Shown here one piece after another: positions 8,138 through 17,494 of a DNA stretch of 37,226 nt. Within the stretch, counting starts at the first letter, position 1. Each line of letters starts with the position of its first letter. The position numbers and the translations under genes are program-made. Origin of the DNA: Lachnospiraceae bacterium (GTDB taxonomy: Bacteria > Bacillota > Clostridia > Lachnospirales > Lachnospiraceae); assembly GCA_017938145.1 (NCBI GenBank), contig JAGBCB010000038.1, forward strand, positions 1 to 37,226, in the 5' to 3' direction. A model generated the notes under the pieces. It was not told where the DNA came from. It saw only the letters and a program-made list of their open reading frames with translations, and ran no database searches.

Positions 8138-9412
8138 ATGATATTAACCGAACAACAGCAGGCAGTTTTAAACGGCGAAAAGGGTGATGTGCTGGCAAAG
8201 GTTATGAAGACCTTGGTCATGTACGGCGAAGCCTTTGGTGCAGAAAAAATGGTACCGGTGTCTTCTAAATATAATCATCTGGTAACTTCCTTTGGTTTAA
8301 AGGCACTTGGCCCGGTATACGATTTAATGAATCAGTTAATCAGTACCGGCGCATTGTCCACCCAGAAGTTTTCTGTGGACCCAAGACCATTGGATAAAAA
8401 TGTGCCATCTAATTTTTTGCAGGATTTTATTTTCAACAATTTTATGTACAGCAAGCAGGACTTCTATGAAGGCCAGTTAAAGGACCTGGGCTTACTGAGC
8501 GAAGATGCTTTCACCTGTACCTGCTATATGGACGAAGTGGGCAACAAGCCGGAAAAGGGCGAAATCTTAAGCTGGGCGGAGTCCTCTGCGGTGGTTTACG
8601 CAAATTCTGTGCTGGGTGCCCGTTGTAACCGTAACTCCGGTATTATTGACCTGTTCGGCTCCGTGGTTGGTATGGTGCCTTACTTCGGACTTCTTACCGA
8701 CGAAGGCAGAAAGGCTACCTGGGTAGTAAAAATTGAAACTACAAAGAAGCCGGAGGCACAGCTTCTCGGTTCTGCCATCGGCATGAAGGTAATGGAAGAT
8801 GTACCTTATGTAGTTGGCTTAGATAAATGGATTGGTACCGAACTTACCGATGCTGCCTGCACTTATTTGAAGGACTTTGGTGCTGCAACTGCATCCAACG
8901 GTGCGGTAGGCTTGTACCACATTGATAAGCTTACTCCTGAAGCAGTGGAGCAGGGCGAGAACCTTATTAAAGAGGGCGCTCAGGTTTATGTGATTGATGA
9001 TGCGGAACTGGAAAGAGTAAAGGCAAGCTATCCGGTTATCTGGAAGAATCCTGATGCAAAGCCAAAGCTTTGCTTTATGGGATGTCCGCATATGAGTCTC
9101 CAGCAGTTAAAGGACTGGACCGACAAGGTAGAGGCGGCTCTTCGGGAATCCGACAACAAGAAGGTTGTGATTCCTACTGTATTTACAGCAGCTCCGGGTG
9201 TATTAAAGGAATTTGAGAAAACCGATTATGCAGCCAGACTGAAAGCAACCGGTGTTATCACCTCCTATATCTGTCCGCTGATGTACATGAATAATCCGCT
9301 TTGCACCAAGATGCCGGTAATTACTTCCTCCAACAAGCTTCGTACTTATACGACGGCCCGTTATTATACTGACGAGGAAATTTTAGAGCAGATTACGAAG
9401 GGAGGAAAGTAG
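8138..9412 (+). CDS. Aconitase X catalytic (large) subunit
   Basis: A 424-residue AcnX large subunit (formerly DUF521). Characterised relatives are dehydratases: bacterial cis-3-hydroxy-L-proline dehydratase and archaeal phosphomevalonate dehydratase. The signature WAESSAVVYANSVLGARCNR (about 147-166) is nearly intact. CTCYMDEVGN before it, FMGCPHMS (about 310) and ITSYICPLM near 374 supply candidate cluster-binding cysteines. The usual early saH motif is altered to SSKYNH, so the substrate may differ from the known ones. AAGGAGG precedes ATG 8138. The small subunit starts one base after the stop. The dehydratase role is strongly inferred, the substrate unknown. Confidence 0.88.
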   Translation: MILTEQQQAVLNGEKGDVLAKVMKTLVMYGEAFGAEKMVPVSSKYNHLVTSFGLKALGPVYDLMNQLISTGALSTQKFSVDPRPLDKNVPSNFLQDFIFNNFMYSKQDFYEGQLKDLGLLSEDAFTCTCYMDEVGNKPEKGEILSWAESSAVVYANSVLGARCNRNSGIIDLFGSVVGMVPYFGLLTDEGRKATWVVKIETTKKPEAQLLGSAIGMKVMEDVPYVVGLDKWIGTELTDAACTYLKDFGAATASNGAVGLYHIDKLTPEAVEQGENLIKEGAQVYVIDDAELERVKASYPVIWKNPDAKPKLCFMGCPHMSLQQLKDWTDKVEAALRESDNKKVVIPTVFTAAPGVLKEFEKTDYAARLKATGVITSYICPLMYMNNPLCTKMPVITSSNKLRTYTTARYYTDEEILEQITKGGK

Positions 9413-9413
9413 C

Positions 9414-9857
9414 ATGAAAGAGTTTAAAGGACGTGTAGTTACTCCGGGTACTGTAACTGCGGAAGCACTGGTAACCCATGGCGGTTTGAATACTTTGGCT
9501 TCCTTCCAAAAGGCACTGCAGTTTGGCGATAAAAAGGCCACCTGTGGCGACCAGAACAATCCGGATTTATACGGCAAGCAGATGCTTGGCAAGGCTCTTT
9601 GCCTGCCACAGACCATCGGCTCCACCACAGGCGGCATGGTACTTTATTGTGCCTGCTCCATGAAGCGTCAGCCGGCCTGCATGCTGTTTTCCAATCATAT
9701 TGACTCTCTGGCAGCAGCGGGAGCAATCCTTGCGGATGTATGGTTAGAAGACGTAACCATGCCGGTAATTGACTGCCTGGGCGACGAATTCTTAGAATAT
9801 GTAAAGGACGGCATGAAGATTACCGTAAAGGAAGACGGAAACGTAGTGGTGGAATAA
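9414..9857 (+). CDS. Aconitase X swivel (small) subunit
   Basis: A 147-residue DUF126-type swivelling domain that closes over the active site of the large subunit. The family pattern is clear: GRVVTPGTVTAEALV at the N-terminus, then LGKALCLPQTIGSTTGGMVLY (about 58-78), where the Ser/Thr loop normally binds substrate carboxylate, and ILADVWLEDVTMPVIDC. The usual SFWGG block near residue 25 is replaced by NTLASFQKAL, a further sign of a divergent substrate. GGGAGG overlaps the end of the large-subunit gene, which makes the pair translationally coupled. Confidence 0.88.
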   Translation: MKEFKGRVVTPGTVTAEALVTHGGLNTLASFQKALQFGDKKATCGDQNNPDLYGKQMLGKALCLPQTIGSTTGGMVLYCACSMKRQPACMLFSNHIDSLAAAGAILADVWLEDVTMPVIDCLGDEFLEYVKDGMKITVKEDGNVVVE

Positions 9858-9858
9858 A

Positions 9859-10734
9859 ATGCATACAAAAGAATTGACAAGACAATATTTTGACAGTCTG
9901 TATCTGGAACAGCGGCTGATGGACAGCTGCGTTCCGGAAACGGACCTTTGGTTATACGGTAAAAAATTTAAAACCCCGATTATGACGGCGGCATTGTCCC
10001 ACCTGGGAACCTTTCATCCGGACGCACCAAACGGCATGGTGGATTATGCCAAAGGTGCAGAACTTGCCGGCGCGGTACATTGGTACGGCATGGGAGAAGA
10101 ACCGGAATTTGAGGCAGTCATGGCAACCGGCGCGTCTACCATCCGCATTGTTAAGCCGTATGCGGACGAGGCAAAAATTGAGCGTCAGTTAAAGCATGCA
10201 GAAAGCTTAGGGGCTTTGGCGGTGGGCATGGATATTGACCACATGTTTGATTTGCAGGGAAATCCGGATATTTGCGTGGGAGAAGCAATGTCTGTGAAAT
10301 CATCGGAAGATTTGCGCAGATATGTGGAAATGACAAAACTGCCATTTGTGGTAAAGGGTGTCTTAAGCGTTCAGGATGCCGTAAAATGCGCAGAAATCGG
10401 CGTGCGTGGCATTGTGGTGTCCCATCATGGCGGCAGAATGAGTGCGGCGGTTCCGCCACTGTATATCCTGCCTGACATTGTAAAGGCAGTGGGCCACAAA
10501 ATGCCGATTTTCGTGGACTGTGGTATCTGCTCCGGCACGGATGCTTACAAGGCACTGGCGCTTTGTGCAACGGCGGTCAGCGTGGGAATCCACCTGATAC
10601 CGTTTGTAAAGCAGGGCGCAGAGGCGGTGGCAAAGCGCATTGATGATATGACCGCAGAAATGAAAGGCATTATGGCGTATACCGGTGTGAAGAACTGTAA
10701 GAGTTTTGATGCCGGGGTTGTACATCGGTTATGA
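9859..10734 (+). CDS. FMN-dependent alpha-hydroxyacid dehydrogenase family protein
   Basis: A 291-residue member of the lactate/glycolate oxidase (LldD) superfamily, shorter than the usual 350-400. The active-site pair survives in SHHGGRM (His and Arg near 190-194) and the flavin lysine in VVKGVLS. The normal phosphate-binding DGGVRRG and GR segments have become DCGICSGTDA and VGIHLI, so FMN binding must differ. It starts one base after the aconitase-X small subunit, with a weak ribosome site, and ends the operon before a promoter and riboswitch. It may oxidise a 2-hydroxyacid in the same pathway as the dehydratase; this is inference. Confidence 0.82.
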   Translation: MHTKELTRQYFDSLYLEQRLMDSCVPETDLWLYGKKFKTPIMTAALSHLGTFHPDAPNGMVDYAKGAELAGAVHWYGMGEEPEFEAVMATGASTIRIVKPYADEAKIERQLKHAESLGALAVGMDIDHMFDLQGNPDICVGEAMSVKSSEDLRRYVEMTKLPFVVKGVLSVQDAVKCAEIGVRGIVVSHHGGRMSAAVPPLYILPDIVKAVGHKMPIFVDCGICSGTDAYKALALCATAVSVGIHLIPFVKQGAEAVAKRIDDMTAEMKGIMAYTGVKNCKSFDAGVVHRL

Positions 10735-10762
10735 TTGATGTTGTATGAACATTAATTTTCAC

Positions 10763-10791
10763 TTGCAATCTGGCTGAAACCGTAATATAAT
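10763..10791 (+). promoter_or_regulatory. Promoter of the thiamine operon
   Basis: TTGCAA at 10763-10768, a 17-base spacer and a perfect TATAAT at 10786-10791, placing the transcript start just before the riboswitch. Confidence 0.85.
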
Positions 10792-10805
10792 GATTTTACA
10801 ATTTA

Positions 10806-10908
10806 ACAGCGGGGAGCTTGAGGAGAAATCCGGACAGGCTGAGAGGAAGGTAGACCTTCGACCCATAAACCTGATTTGGATAATGCCAACGTAGGAAAGT
10901 CTGAGTGT
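10806..10908 (+). ncRNA. TPP riboswitch (THI element)
   Basis: The conserved blocks appear in order: GGGGAGC, then CAGGCTGAGAGG (J2/P2-P3), GACCCATAAACCTGATTTGGAT (P4-P5 side, about 10859-10880) and AATGCCAACGTAGGAAAG. These form the thiamine-pyrophosphate-binding three-way junction. The hairpin terminator 20 bases downstream is the expression platform, so TPP should switch the operon off before thiS. The downstream genes are all thiamine biosynthesis, which confirms the call. Confidence 0.97.
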
Positions 10909-10930
10909 GATATTATTAATATCAAATACT

Positions 10931-10964
10931 AAAGGAAGTTACCAATCAGGTGGCTTCCTTTTTT
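10931..10964 (+). terminator. Riboswitch-controlled transcription terminator
   Basis: A 13-bp stem (10931-10943 with 10949-10961, two G-T pairs) around a 5-base loop, followed by T residues to 10964. It lies 45 bases before thiS and would form when the TPP aptamer is occupied. Confidence 0.9.
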
Positions 10965-11008
10965 GTTCTGTAAAACCCCCAAATTATTAGTCAGAAAGGA
11001 GAAATGTA

Positions 11009-11203
11009 ATGATAAAAATCAATGGAATGTCATGTGATGTGGCAGGAAAAACGCTGGCAGAATATCTTGCCACCACAAATTTTAATCTTGCGCGGATTGC
11101 GGTGGAGAAAAACGGTGATGTTGTTCCGAAAGCACAGTATGAAACAACAGTGCTGGAGGATGGTGATACAGTAGAGGTGGTAAGCTTTGTGGGAGGTGGC
11201 TGA
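11009..11203 (+). CDS. thiS: Sulfur carrier protein ThiS
   Basis: A 64-residue beta-grasp sulfur carrier ending in VGGG, the C-terminal di-glycine that is adenylated by ThiF and then carries the thiocarboxylate sulfur for thiazole formation. The N-terminal MIKINGM and the middle [12 protein letters not shown] match the family. AAAGGAGAAATGTA supplies the ribosome site. It is the first gene after the riboswitch, and its end encodes the ribosome site of thiF. Confidence 0.96.
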   Translation: MIKINGMSCDVAGKTLAEYLATTNFNLARIAVEKNGDVVPKAQYETTVLEDGDTVEVVSFVGGG

Positions 11204-11204
11204 G

Positions 11205-11846
11205 TTGGGAAATATTCCTGAAAAGGAGGTATGGTATCGGACTCTGGAAGCACGTCACGGAAAGGAGCTGCAGGAGAAATTTTCCGAAGCAACAGTGGCA
11301 ATCTGTGGCCTTGGGGGATTAGGAAGTAACATTGCTGTTGCTTTGGCAAGGGCAGGGGTCGGCAAATTAATTTTAATTGACTTTGACCGGGTGGATATTT
11401 CCAATCTGCACCGGCAGCAGTACAAGGCTGTTCAGGTCGGGCAGTGCAAGACAGAGGCATTGGCAGAAAATTTGAGGGAAATTTCACCGTATGGTTTGTT
11501 TCAAACCTATACCACAAAAATAACGGAGGAAAACTTGCAGGAATTGTTGAAAGAAGCAGACATTATCTGCGAAGCTTTTGATGATGCAGAAGAAAAGGCC
11601 ATGTTGGTAAATGGAATATTGGAGAAACTGCCGGAAAAATATCTGGTGTCTGCTTCCGGTATGGCTGGGCTTGGGCCTGCAAATGACATTCGGACAAGAC
11701 GGGTCATGAAGCGGTTCTATTTGTGCGGGGATGAAGTCAGTGAGGTGAGAGGTGAGCTGGGGCTTATTTCTTCCAGAGTGATGCTTTGTGCGGCACATCA
11801 GGCACATACGGTGTTGCGGATTTTGGCAGGTGTGCAGGAAGAGTAA
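11205..11846 (+). CDS. thiF: ThiS adenylyltransferase ThiF, short family
   Basis: An E1-like enzyme that adenylates the ThiS C-terminus. The ATP loop [11 protein letters not shown] lies near residue 30, followed by [15 protein letters not shown], both diagnostic. At 213 residues it belongs to the short ThiF family of anaerobes, and the zinc CxxC pairs of E. coli ThiF are absent. GGGAGGTGG at 11191-11199, inside the end of thiS, best serves a TTG start at 11205; an in-frame GTG at 11196 is too close. The start one base after the thiS stop suggests coupled translation. Confidence 0.92.
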   Translation: MGNIPEKEVWYRTLEARHGKELQEKFSEATVAICGLGGLGSNIAVALARAGVGKLILIDFDRVDISNLHRQQYKAVQVGQCKTEALAENLREISPYGLFQTYTTKITEENLQELLKEADIICEAFDDAEEKAMLVNGILEKLPEKYLVSASGMAGLGPANDIRTRRVMKRFYLCGDEVSEVRGELGLISSRVMLCAAHQAHTVLRILAGVQEE

Positions 11847-11911
11847 CCGATGCTGATGAAAAGCAAACTAATGAGAAATTATATAATATCGGGAAAAGAA
11901 AGGAAACAATT

Positions 11912-12685
11912 ATGCAGAACAATGACAAATTAGTAATCGGAGGACAGGAGTTTTCCTCCCGCTTTATTTTAGGTTCCGGTAAGTATTCTTTAAGTCTGAT
12001 TGAATCGGCAGTAAGGGATGCCGGAGCTGAGATTATTACCATGGCGGTGCGTCGTGCAAATACCAAAGACCAGGAAAACATTTTGGATTACATACCGAAG
12101 GGAGTCACCTTGCTTCCAAACACCTCCGGTGCCAGAACGGCAGAGGAGGCGGTGCGTATTGCCAGACTTGCAAGAGAGCTTGGCTGCGGTAATTTTGTAA
12201 AAGTAGAAATTATGAGAGACTCTAAATATCTTCTTCCTGATAATCAGGAGACAATCAGGGCAACGGAAGTTTTGGCAAAGGAAGGCTTCGTGGTTATGCC
12301 GTATATGTATCCGGACTTAAATGTGGCAAGAGATTTAGTAAATGCAGGTGCGGCAACCATTATGCCGTTGGCATCTCCGATTGGCTCCAACAAGGGGCTG
12401 GCAACAAAAGAATTTATTCAAATTCTGATTGATGAAATTGATCTTCCGATTATTGTGGATGCCGGCATCGGCAGACCATCCCAGGCCTGTGAGGCAATGG
12501 AAATGGGTGCGGCAGCGATTATGGCTAATACAGCTTTGGCAACGGCGGGAAATTTACCGATGATGGCAAAGGCTTTCCGGCAGGCAATTGAGGCCGGAAG
12601 AGCGGCTTACCTTGCAGGTCTTGGAAGAGTGTTAACCAGAGGGGCTTCCGCTTCGGACCCGTTGACCGGATTTTTACGGGACTAG
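11912..12685 (+). CDS. thiG: Thiazole synthase ThiG
   Basis: A 257-residue TIM-barrel enzyme that condenses deoxyxylulose-5-phosphate, dehydroglycine (from ThiH) and the ThiS thiocarboxylate into thiazole phosphate. Typical segments are [10 protein letters not shown] near the start, MAVRRAN, the lysine strand NFVKVEIM (Schiff-base lysine), VMPYMYPD and the phosphate loop [11 protein letters not shown]. Length equals the family norm. AAGGAAAC before ATG 11912 defines the start; an upstream open frame back into thiF has no ribosome site. Confidence 0.97.
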   Translation: MQNNDKLVIGGQEFSSRFILGSGKYSLSLIESAVRDAGAEIITMAVRRANTKDQENILDYIPKGVTLLPNTSGARTAEEAVRIARLARELGCGNFVKVEIMRDSKYLLPDNQETIRATEVLAKEGFVVMPYMYPDLNVARDLVNAGAATIMPLASPIGSNKGLATKEFIQILIDEIDLPIIVDAGIGRPSQACEAMEMGAAAIMANTALATAGNLPMMAKAFRQAIEAGRAAYLAGLGRVLTRGASASDPLTGFLRD

Positions 12686-12694
12686 GAGGAAGGT

Positions 12695-13948
12695 ATGGAA
12701 AATCAGTTTTTTGTGGATTCGGAGCATTTGTCGGAATCTGCATTGGAGAAAAAACACCGTTTAGAAACAGATCCCTCGTCCAGAACCAATCATATGGAGT
12801 ATATGCCGGGCATGGAGCAGATTTCCTCGGACATTTGTGAGCAGGTAATGTCACAGATGGAGGAGTATGATTACAGTAGGTATACAGCAAAAGAGGTACG
12901 GGCGGCACTGGAGCACGAAACCTGTTCCGTAGAGGATTTCAAAGTATTGCTTTCACCTGCGGCGGAACCGTTTCTGGAACAAATGGCAGAGCGGGCACGC
13001 TTGGAAACCAGCAAGCATTTTGGGAATACGGTATATTTGTTTACACCGCTTTATATTGCAAATTACTGTGAAAATTACTGTGTATACTGTGGCTTTAACT
13101 GCTACAACCATATTAACCGTATGAAGCTTACAATGGAGCAGGTGGAACATGAGATGAAAGTAATTGCCGACAGCGGTATGGAGGAAATTCTGCTTTTGAC
13201 CGGAGAAAGCCGGGTGCAGAGTGACGTGGTCTATATCGGCGAGGCTTGTAAGCTGGCTAGAAAATATTTCCGCATGGTGGGACTGGAAATCTATCCGGTA
13301 AATGTGGAGGAATACCGCTATCTGCATGAGTGTGGTGCGGATTATGTAACGGTGTTTCAGGAAACCTACGATACAGAGAAATACGAGACCTTGCATTTAT
13401 TAGGACACAAGAGAGTCTGGCCATACCGCTTTGATGCCCAGGAACGGGCGTTAATGGGCGGAATGCGCGGTGTTGCATGTTCTGCATTACTCGGACTGTC
13501 TGATTTCCGCAAGGATGCCCTGGCCAGTGCCCTTCATGTATATTATCTGCAGCGAAAATATCCTTCGGCAGAGCTTTCCTTGTCCTGCCCGAGACTCCGT
13601 CCTATTGTTAACAACGAAAAAATCAATCCACTGGATGTGGGTGAAAAGCAGTTGTGCCAGATTCTCTGCGCCTACCGCATTTTCCTGCCATTTGTAGGAA
13701 TTACCGTTTCCTCCAGGGAAAGTGCGTCCTTCCGAAACGGCATTGTAAAAATAGCAGCAACCAAGGTTTCTGCAGGAGTTTCTACGGGAATCGGTGACCA
13801 TGAAAGCAAATATACCGGAAAGGAGACCGAGGAGGCACAGGGGGACGAGCAGTTCGAAATTAACGATGACCGCAGCCTGGATGCGATGTATCAGAATATT
13901 GCAGCGGAGGGACTGCAGCCGGTGCTGAACGATTATTTATATGTCTGA
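12695..13948 (+). CDS. thiH: 2-iminoacetate synthase ThiH, radical SAM tyrosine lyase
   Basis: A 417-residue radical SAM enzyme that cleaves tyrosine to p-cresol and dehydroglycine for ThiG. The CxxxCxxC cluster motif is at C125, C129 and C132 (in YCENYCVYCGF), with the following ThiH blocks LLTGES, VNVEEYRYL and QETYDTEKYE. Use of ThiH rather than the oxygen-dependent ThiO fits an anaerobe. AGGAGGAAGGT sits directly before ATG. The last eight bases overlap the next gene. Confidence 0.96.
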   Translation: MENQFFVDSEHLSESALEKKHRLETDPSSRTNHMEYMPGMEQISSDICEQVMSQMEEYDYSRYTAKEVRAALEHETCSVEDFKVLLSPAAEPFLEQMAERARLETSKHFGNTVYLFTPLYIANYCENYCVYCGFNCYNHINRMKLTMEQVEHEMKVIADSGMEEILLLTGESRVQSDVVYIGEACKLARKYFRMVGLEIYPVNVEEYRYLHECGADYVTVFQETYDTEKYETLHLLGHKRVWPYRFDAQERALMGGMRGVACSALLGLSDFRKDALASALHVYYLQRKYPSAELSLSCPRLRPIVNNEKINPLDVGEKQLCQILCAYRIFLPFVGITVSSRESASFRNGIVKIAATKVSAGVSTGIGDHESKYTGKETEEAQGDEQFEINDDRSLDAMYQNIAAEGLQPVLNDYLYV

Positions 13949-15188
13949 TGTGATTTGTGTAACCAACCGGTCTTTATGCCGGGATGACTTTTTAAGCAGA
14001 ATAGAGGAAGCAGCAAAACTGCATCCGGCAGGTATTCTTCTTAGGGAAAAGGAGTTGGATGAGGAAGAATATAAAAAACTGGCAAGGCAGGTGCTGCGGA
14101 TTTGCAAAAAGCATCGGGTGACTTGTATTTTGCACAGCTTTGCGGATGCGGCAGAAGAACTGGGAGCAGAGGCGCTGCACATGCCATTGATGAAACTCCG
14201 GGAACTTTCGGAAGCACAGAGAAAAAAGTTCCGGATGCTGGGTGCGTCCTGCCATTCCGTTGAGGAAGCGAGGGAAGCTGTAGAACTCGGCTGTACTTAT
14301 CTGATTGCCGGACACATTTTTACCACGGACTGCAAAAAGGGGCTTCCCGGTCGTGGAACAAAGTTTTTAAAATCGGTTTGTGAAAGTGTACAGGTGCCGG
14401 TGTATGCTATTGGCGGGATCTCGCACGAGAAAACGTCTTTGATTCGCGAAGCAGGAGCAAACGGTTGCTGTATCATGAGTGGTTGGATGCAGTGTGCTGA
14501 TGTAAAGGAATATCTGGCAGGCTTTGATTCGGAAGGAAAGGAAGATAGGATGAAATTTCAAAAAGAGCAACTCATACTTTATGCAGTAACTGACCGGGCC
14601 TGGGTAGGGAAACTGACATTATTGCAGCAAATTGAGGAGGCACTGAAGGGCGGTGTTACAATTCTTCAGCTTAGAGAAAAAGGACTTTCGGAAGAAGCGT
14701 TCGTGGAGGAGGCTATTCAGGTGCGGGAAGTGTGCCATAGGTACAGAGTGCCGTTGATTATCAACGATAATGTAGAGGTGGCCATAAAAAGCGGTGCAGA
14801 TGGTGTTCATGTGGGAATCGAGGATAAGCCGGTGGCAGAAATCAGACAACGGGTCGGTAGCGATTTTATTATCGGTGCTACGGCAAAGACCGTGGAACAG
14901 GCCATAGCGGCGGAAGCATCCGGTGCGGATTACTTAGGTGTTGGAGCAGTGTTTCCGTCGCCTACAAAGAAAAATGCCATCCGCATTACCAAAGAGCAGT
15001 TGCAAAAGATTTGTGCTTCGGTTTCCATTCCGGCGGTGGCTATCGGTGGAATCAGTGCAGAAAATGTGGAGGAACTGCAAGGCGGCGGTATGTGTGGTGT
15101 TGCGGTGGTTTCGGCGGTTTTTGCAGCGAAGGATATTGCATCTGCAACAGTACAGCTAAAGGAAACGGTAAAGCAGCTTCTGGAGTGA
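13941..15188 (+). CDS. thiE: Fusion of thiazole tautomerase TenI and thiamine-phosphate synthase ThiE
   Basis: A 415-residue two-domain protein. Residues 1-203 resemble TenI, the thiazole tautomerase: AGHIFTTDCKKGLPGRG near 131-147 carries the TenI-type active-site His, and VYAIGGIS follows. Residues 204-415 are a complete ThiE, which joins HMP-PP and thiazole phosphate: QLREKGLS, INDNVEVA, ADGVHVG, VGAVFPSPTKK and VAIGGIS are all visible. At the join, an in-frame ATG (14550) follows the purine-rich AGGAAAGGAAG, so ThiE might also be made alone. The start overlaps the end of thiH. Confidence 0.92.
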   Translation: MSDVICVTNRSLCRDDFLSRIEEAAKLHPAGILLREKELDEEEYKKLARQVLRICKKHRVTCILHSFADAAEELGAEALHMPLMKLRELSEAQRKKFRMLGASCHSVEEAREAVELGCTYLIAGHIFTTDCKKGLPGRGTKFLKSVCESVQVPVYAIGGISHEKTSLIREAGANGCCIMSGWMQCADVKEYLAGFDSEGKEDRMKFQKEQLILYAVTDRAWVGKLTLLQQIEEALKGGVTILQLREKGLSEEAFVEEAIQVREVCHRYRVPLIINDNVEVAIKSGADGVHVGIEDKPVAEIRQRVGSDFIIGATAKTVEQAIAAEASGADYLGVGAVFPSPTKKNAIRITKEQLQKICASVSIPAVAIGGISAENVEELQGGGMCGVAVVSAVFAAKDIASATVQLKETVKQLLE

Positions 15189-15244
15189 AAAAGAAGGATA
15201 TGAAAGGAATAGAAGGAAGTGCTTAATAAATGAGGAGAATAAAA

Positions 15245-17371
15245 ATGAAAACAGCGTTATCCATTGCGGGTAGTGATTCCGGCGGAGGAGCAGGAATACA
15301 GGCGGATATTAAGACAATGACCATGAACGGAGTTTTTGCCATGACGGCCGTTACAGCGCTGACTGCCCAGAATACTACGGGAGTGACCGGAATTTTGGCA
15401 GTGGAGCCGGAGTTTTTGGCAGCACAGATAGATGCCGTATTTGAGGATATACGGCCGGATGCAGTGAAAATAGGCATGGTAGCATCAGCTGAATTGATTC
15501 AAACCATTGCAGAACGGTTGAAATATCACAAGGCAGAACATATTGTGGTGGACCCGGTGATGGTAGCAACCAGTGGTTCCAGGCTGATGCAGACAGAGGC
15601 GGTAACTGCTTTGGTGGAAAAATTGCTGCCTTTGGCCAGGGTGGTTACTCCAAATATTCCGGAGGCGGAGGTTCTGTCGGGAATGTCTATTGATGGAAAA
15701 GAGGATATGGTCCGTGCAGCAAAGAAAATCAATGACATCTGTGGCTGTGCTGTATTGTTAAAGGGAGGTCATAGCATCAATGATGCAAATGATTTGCTGT
15801 ATTCTAATGGTACGTGTCGTTGGTTTGAAGGAAAGCGGATTGAGAATCCGAACACTCATGGAACCGGCTGTACCCTGTCCAGTGCCATTGCGGCAAATCT
15901 GGCAAAGGGTTTTTCTTTGGAGGACTCTGTGCAGAGGGCGAAGGAGTATATTTCCGGTGCCTTGGCTGCCATGCTCGATTTGGGAAGGGGCAGCGGACCG
16001 ATGAATCATGCCTTTGATTTAAACAGTAGGTATAGTGAAGAAAATGGAGATAGCAGTATGAGAACATATAAAACACAGATGGAAGCGGCGAAGAAGGGAA
16101 TTATCACGCCGGAAATGGAATTGGTAGCAAAGAAAGAAGATATGGAGCCGGAAAAACTCCGGGAACTGGTGGCACAGGGTGTGGTGGCAATTCCCTGCAA
16201 TGTGAATCACACCTCGATTTCTGCGGAGGGCATCGGCATGGGTCTCCGTACAAAAATCAATGTAAACCTGGGAATCTCCGGGGACTGTAACAATTATGAG
16301 ATGGAAATGCAGAAGGTGGATATGGCACTGAAATTCGGAGCGGAAGCTATTATGGATTTGAGTAATTACGGAAAGACGAACACCTTCCGCAAGGAGTTGA
16401 TTGCTAAATCTCCTGCCATGATCGGCACGGTGCCGATGTATGATGCCATCGGATATCTGGAAAAGGATTTGCTGGAAATTACAGCAGAGGATTTCCTTCG
16501 GGTGGTACGGGCTCATGCGGAGGAGGGCGTGGATTTTATGACGATTCATGCCGGAATTAACCGGCGCACGGTGGAAGCATTTATGCGGGATAAGCGGAAG
16601 ATGAATATTGTATCCAGAGGCGGTTCTTTACTGTTTGCCTGGATGATGATGAACGGAAATGAAAATCCGTTTTATGAGCATTATGATGAAGTGCTGGAAA
16701 TTTTAAGAGAGTATGATGTTACCATCAGTCTTGGAGATGCCCTTCGTCCGGGATGCATTGATGACAGCACCGATGCAGGTCAGATTTCGGAATTGATTGA
16801 ACTGGGTGCACTGACCGAGCGTGCTTGGGCAAAGGATGTACAGGTGATGGTAGAAGGTCCGGGACATATGGCAATGAATGAAATCGAGGCAAATATGAAG
16901 TTGCAGAAGAGAATCTGCCACAATGCGCCGTTTTATGTGTTAGGTCCTTTGGTAACGGATATTGCGCCGGGCTATGACCATATTACATCGGCTATCGGTG
17001 GTGCCATTGCAGCGGCCAGCGGTGCGGATTTCCTTTGCTATGTCACTCCGGCGGAGCATCTTCGTCTTCCGGATTTAAATGATGTAAAGGAAGGAATTAT
17101 TGCCAGCCGGATTGCGGCTCATGCAGCGGATATTGCCAAGGGAGTGCCTCATGCCAGAGAGAGGGACAACGCCATGGCAGAGGCAAGACATGCGGTAGAC
17201 TGGGAAGCTATGTTTGGTCTGGCACTGGATGAAGAGAAGGCGAGGGCTTATTTTGAAAGTACGCCGCCATCCGACCGTCACACCTGCTCTATGTGCGGCA
17301 AAATGTGCGCCGTGCGGACGACAAACATGATTTTAGAGGGCAAAACGGTGGAGTTTTGCACGGAGAAATAG
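15245..17371 (+). CDS. thiC: Fusion of HMP/HMP-P kinase ThiD and HMP-P synthase ThiC
   Basis: A 708-residue fusion. Residues 1-271 are ThiD, which phosphorylates HMP and [37 protein letters not shown] and [14 protein letters not shown]. Residues 272-708 are short-form ThiC, the radical SAM enzyme that rearranges AIR to [31 protein letters not shown] and [19 protein letters not shown] are conserved. The C-terminal cluster cysteines C681, C684 and C688 have CxxCxxxC spacing, one residue shorter than the long-form CxxCxxxxC. AGGAG fits ATG 15245 better than ATG 15230. ATG 16058 at the join has GGAGA seven bases upstream, so a separate ThiC is possible. Confidence 0.94.
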   Translation: MKTALSIAGSDSGGGAGIQADIKTMTMNGVFAMTAVTALTAQNTTGVTGILAVEPEFLAAQIDAVFEDIRPDAVKIGMVASAELIQTIAERLKYHKAEHIVVDPVMVATSGSRLMQTEAVTALVEKLLPLARVVTPNIPEAEVLSGMSIDGKEDMVRAAKKINDICGCAVLLKGGHSINDANDLLYSNGTCRWFEGKRIENPNTHGTGCTLSSAIAANLAKGFSLEDSVQRAKEYISGALAAMLDLGRGSGPMNHAFDLNSRYSEENGDSSMRTYKTQMEAAKKGIITPEMELVAKKEDMEPEKLRELVAQGVVAIPCNVNHTSISAEGIGMGLRTKINVNLGISGDCNNYEMEMQKVDMALKFGAEAIMDLSNYGKTNTFRKELIAKSPAMIGTVPMYDAIGYLEKDLLEITAEDFLRVVRAHAEEGVDFMTIHAGINRRTVEAFMRDKRKMNIVSRGGSLLFAWMMMNGNENPFYEHYDEVLEILREYDVTISLGDALRPGCIDDSTDAGQISELIELGALTERAWAKDVQVMVEGPGHMAMNEIEANMKLQKRICHNAPFYVLGPLVTDIAPGYDHITSAIGGAIAAASGADFLCYVTPAEHLRLPDLNDVKEGIIASRIAAHAADIAKGVPHARERDNAMAEARHAVDWEAMFGLALDEEKARAYFESTPPSDRHTCSMCGKMCAVRTTNMILEGKTVEFCTEK

Positions 17372-17383
17372 AGAATATGCAGT

Positions 17384-17413
17384 GGAGACCGGCATTTGTC
17401 CGGTCTCTGTTTT
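17384..17413 (+). terminator. Terminator of the thiamine operon
   Basis: A 9-bp stem (GGAGACCGG at 17384-17392 with CCGGTCTCT at 17400-17408) and a T-rich tail, starting 12 bases after the thiC stop. Confidence 0.85.
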
Positions 17414-17494
17414 GTATAAAAAATAAATTGCAATAATTCTGTGGATATAGTACCATTAGAACAAATCAATTTGAGAAAACAGGGGAGAACTGCA

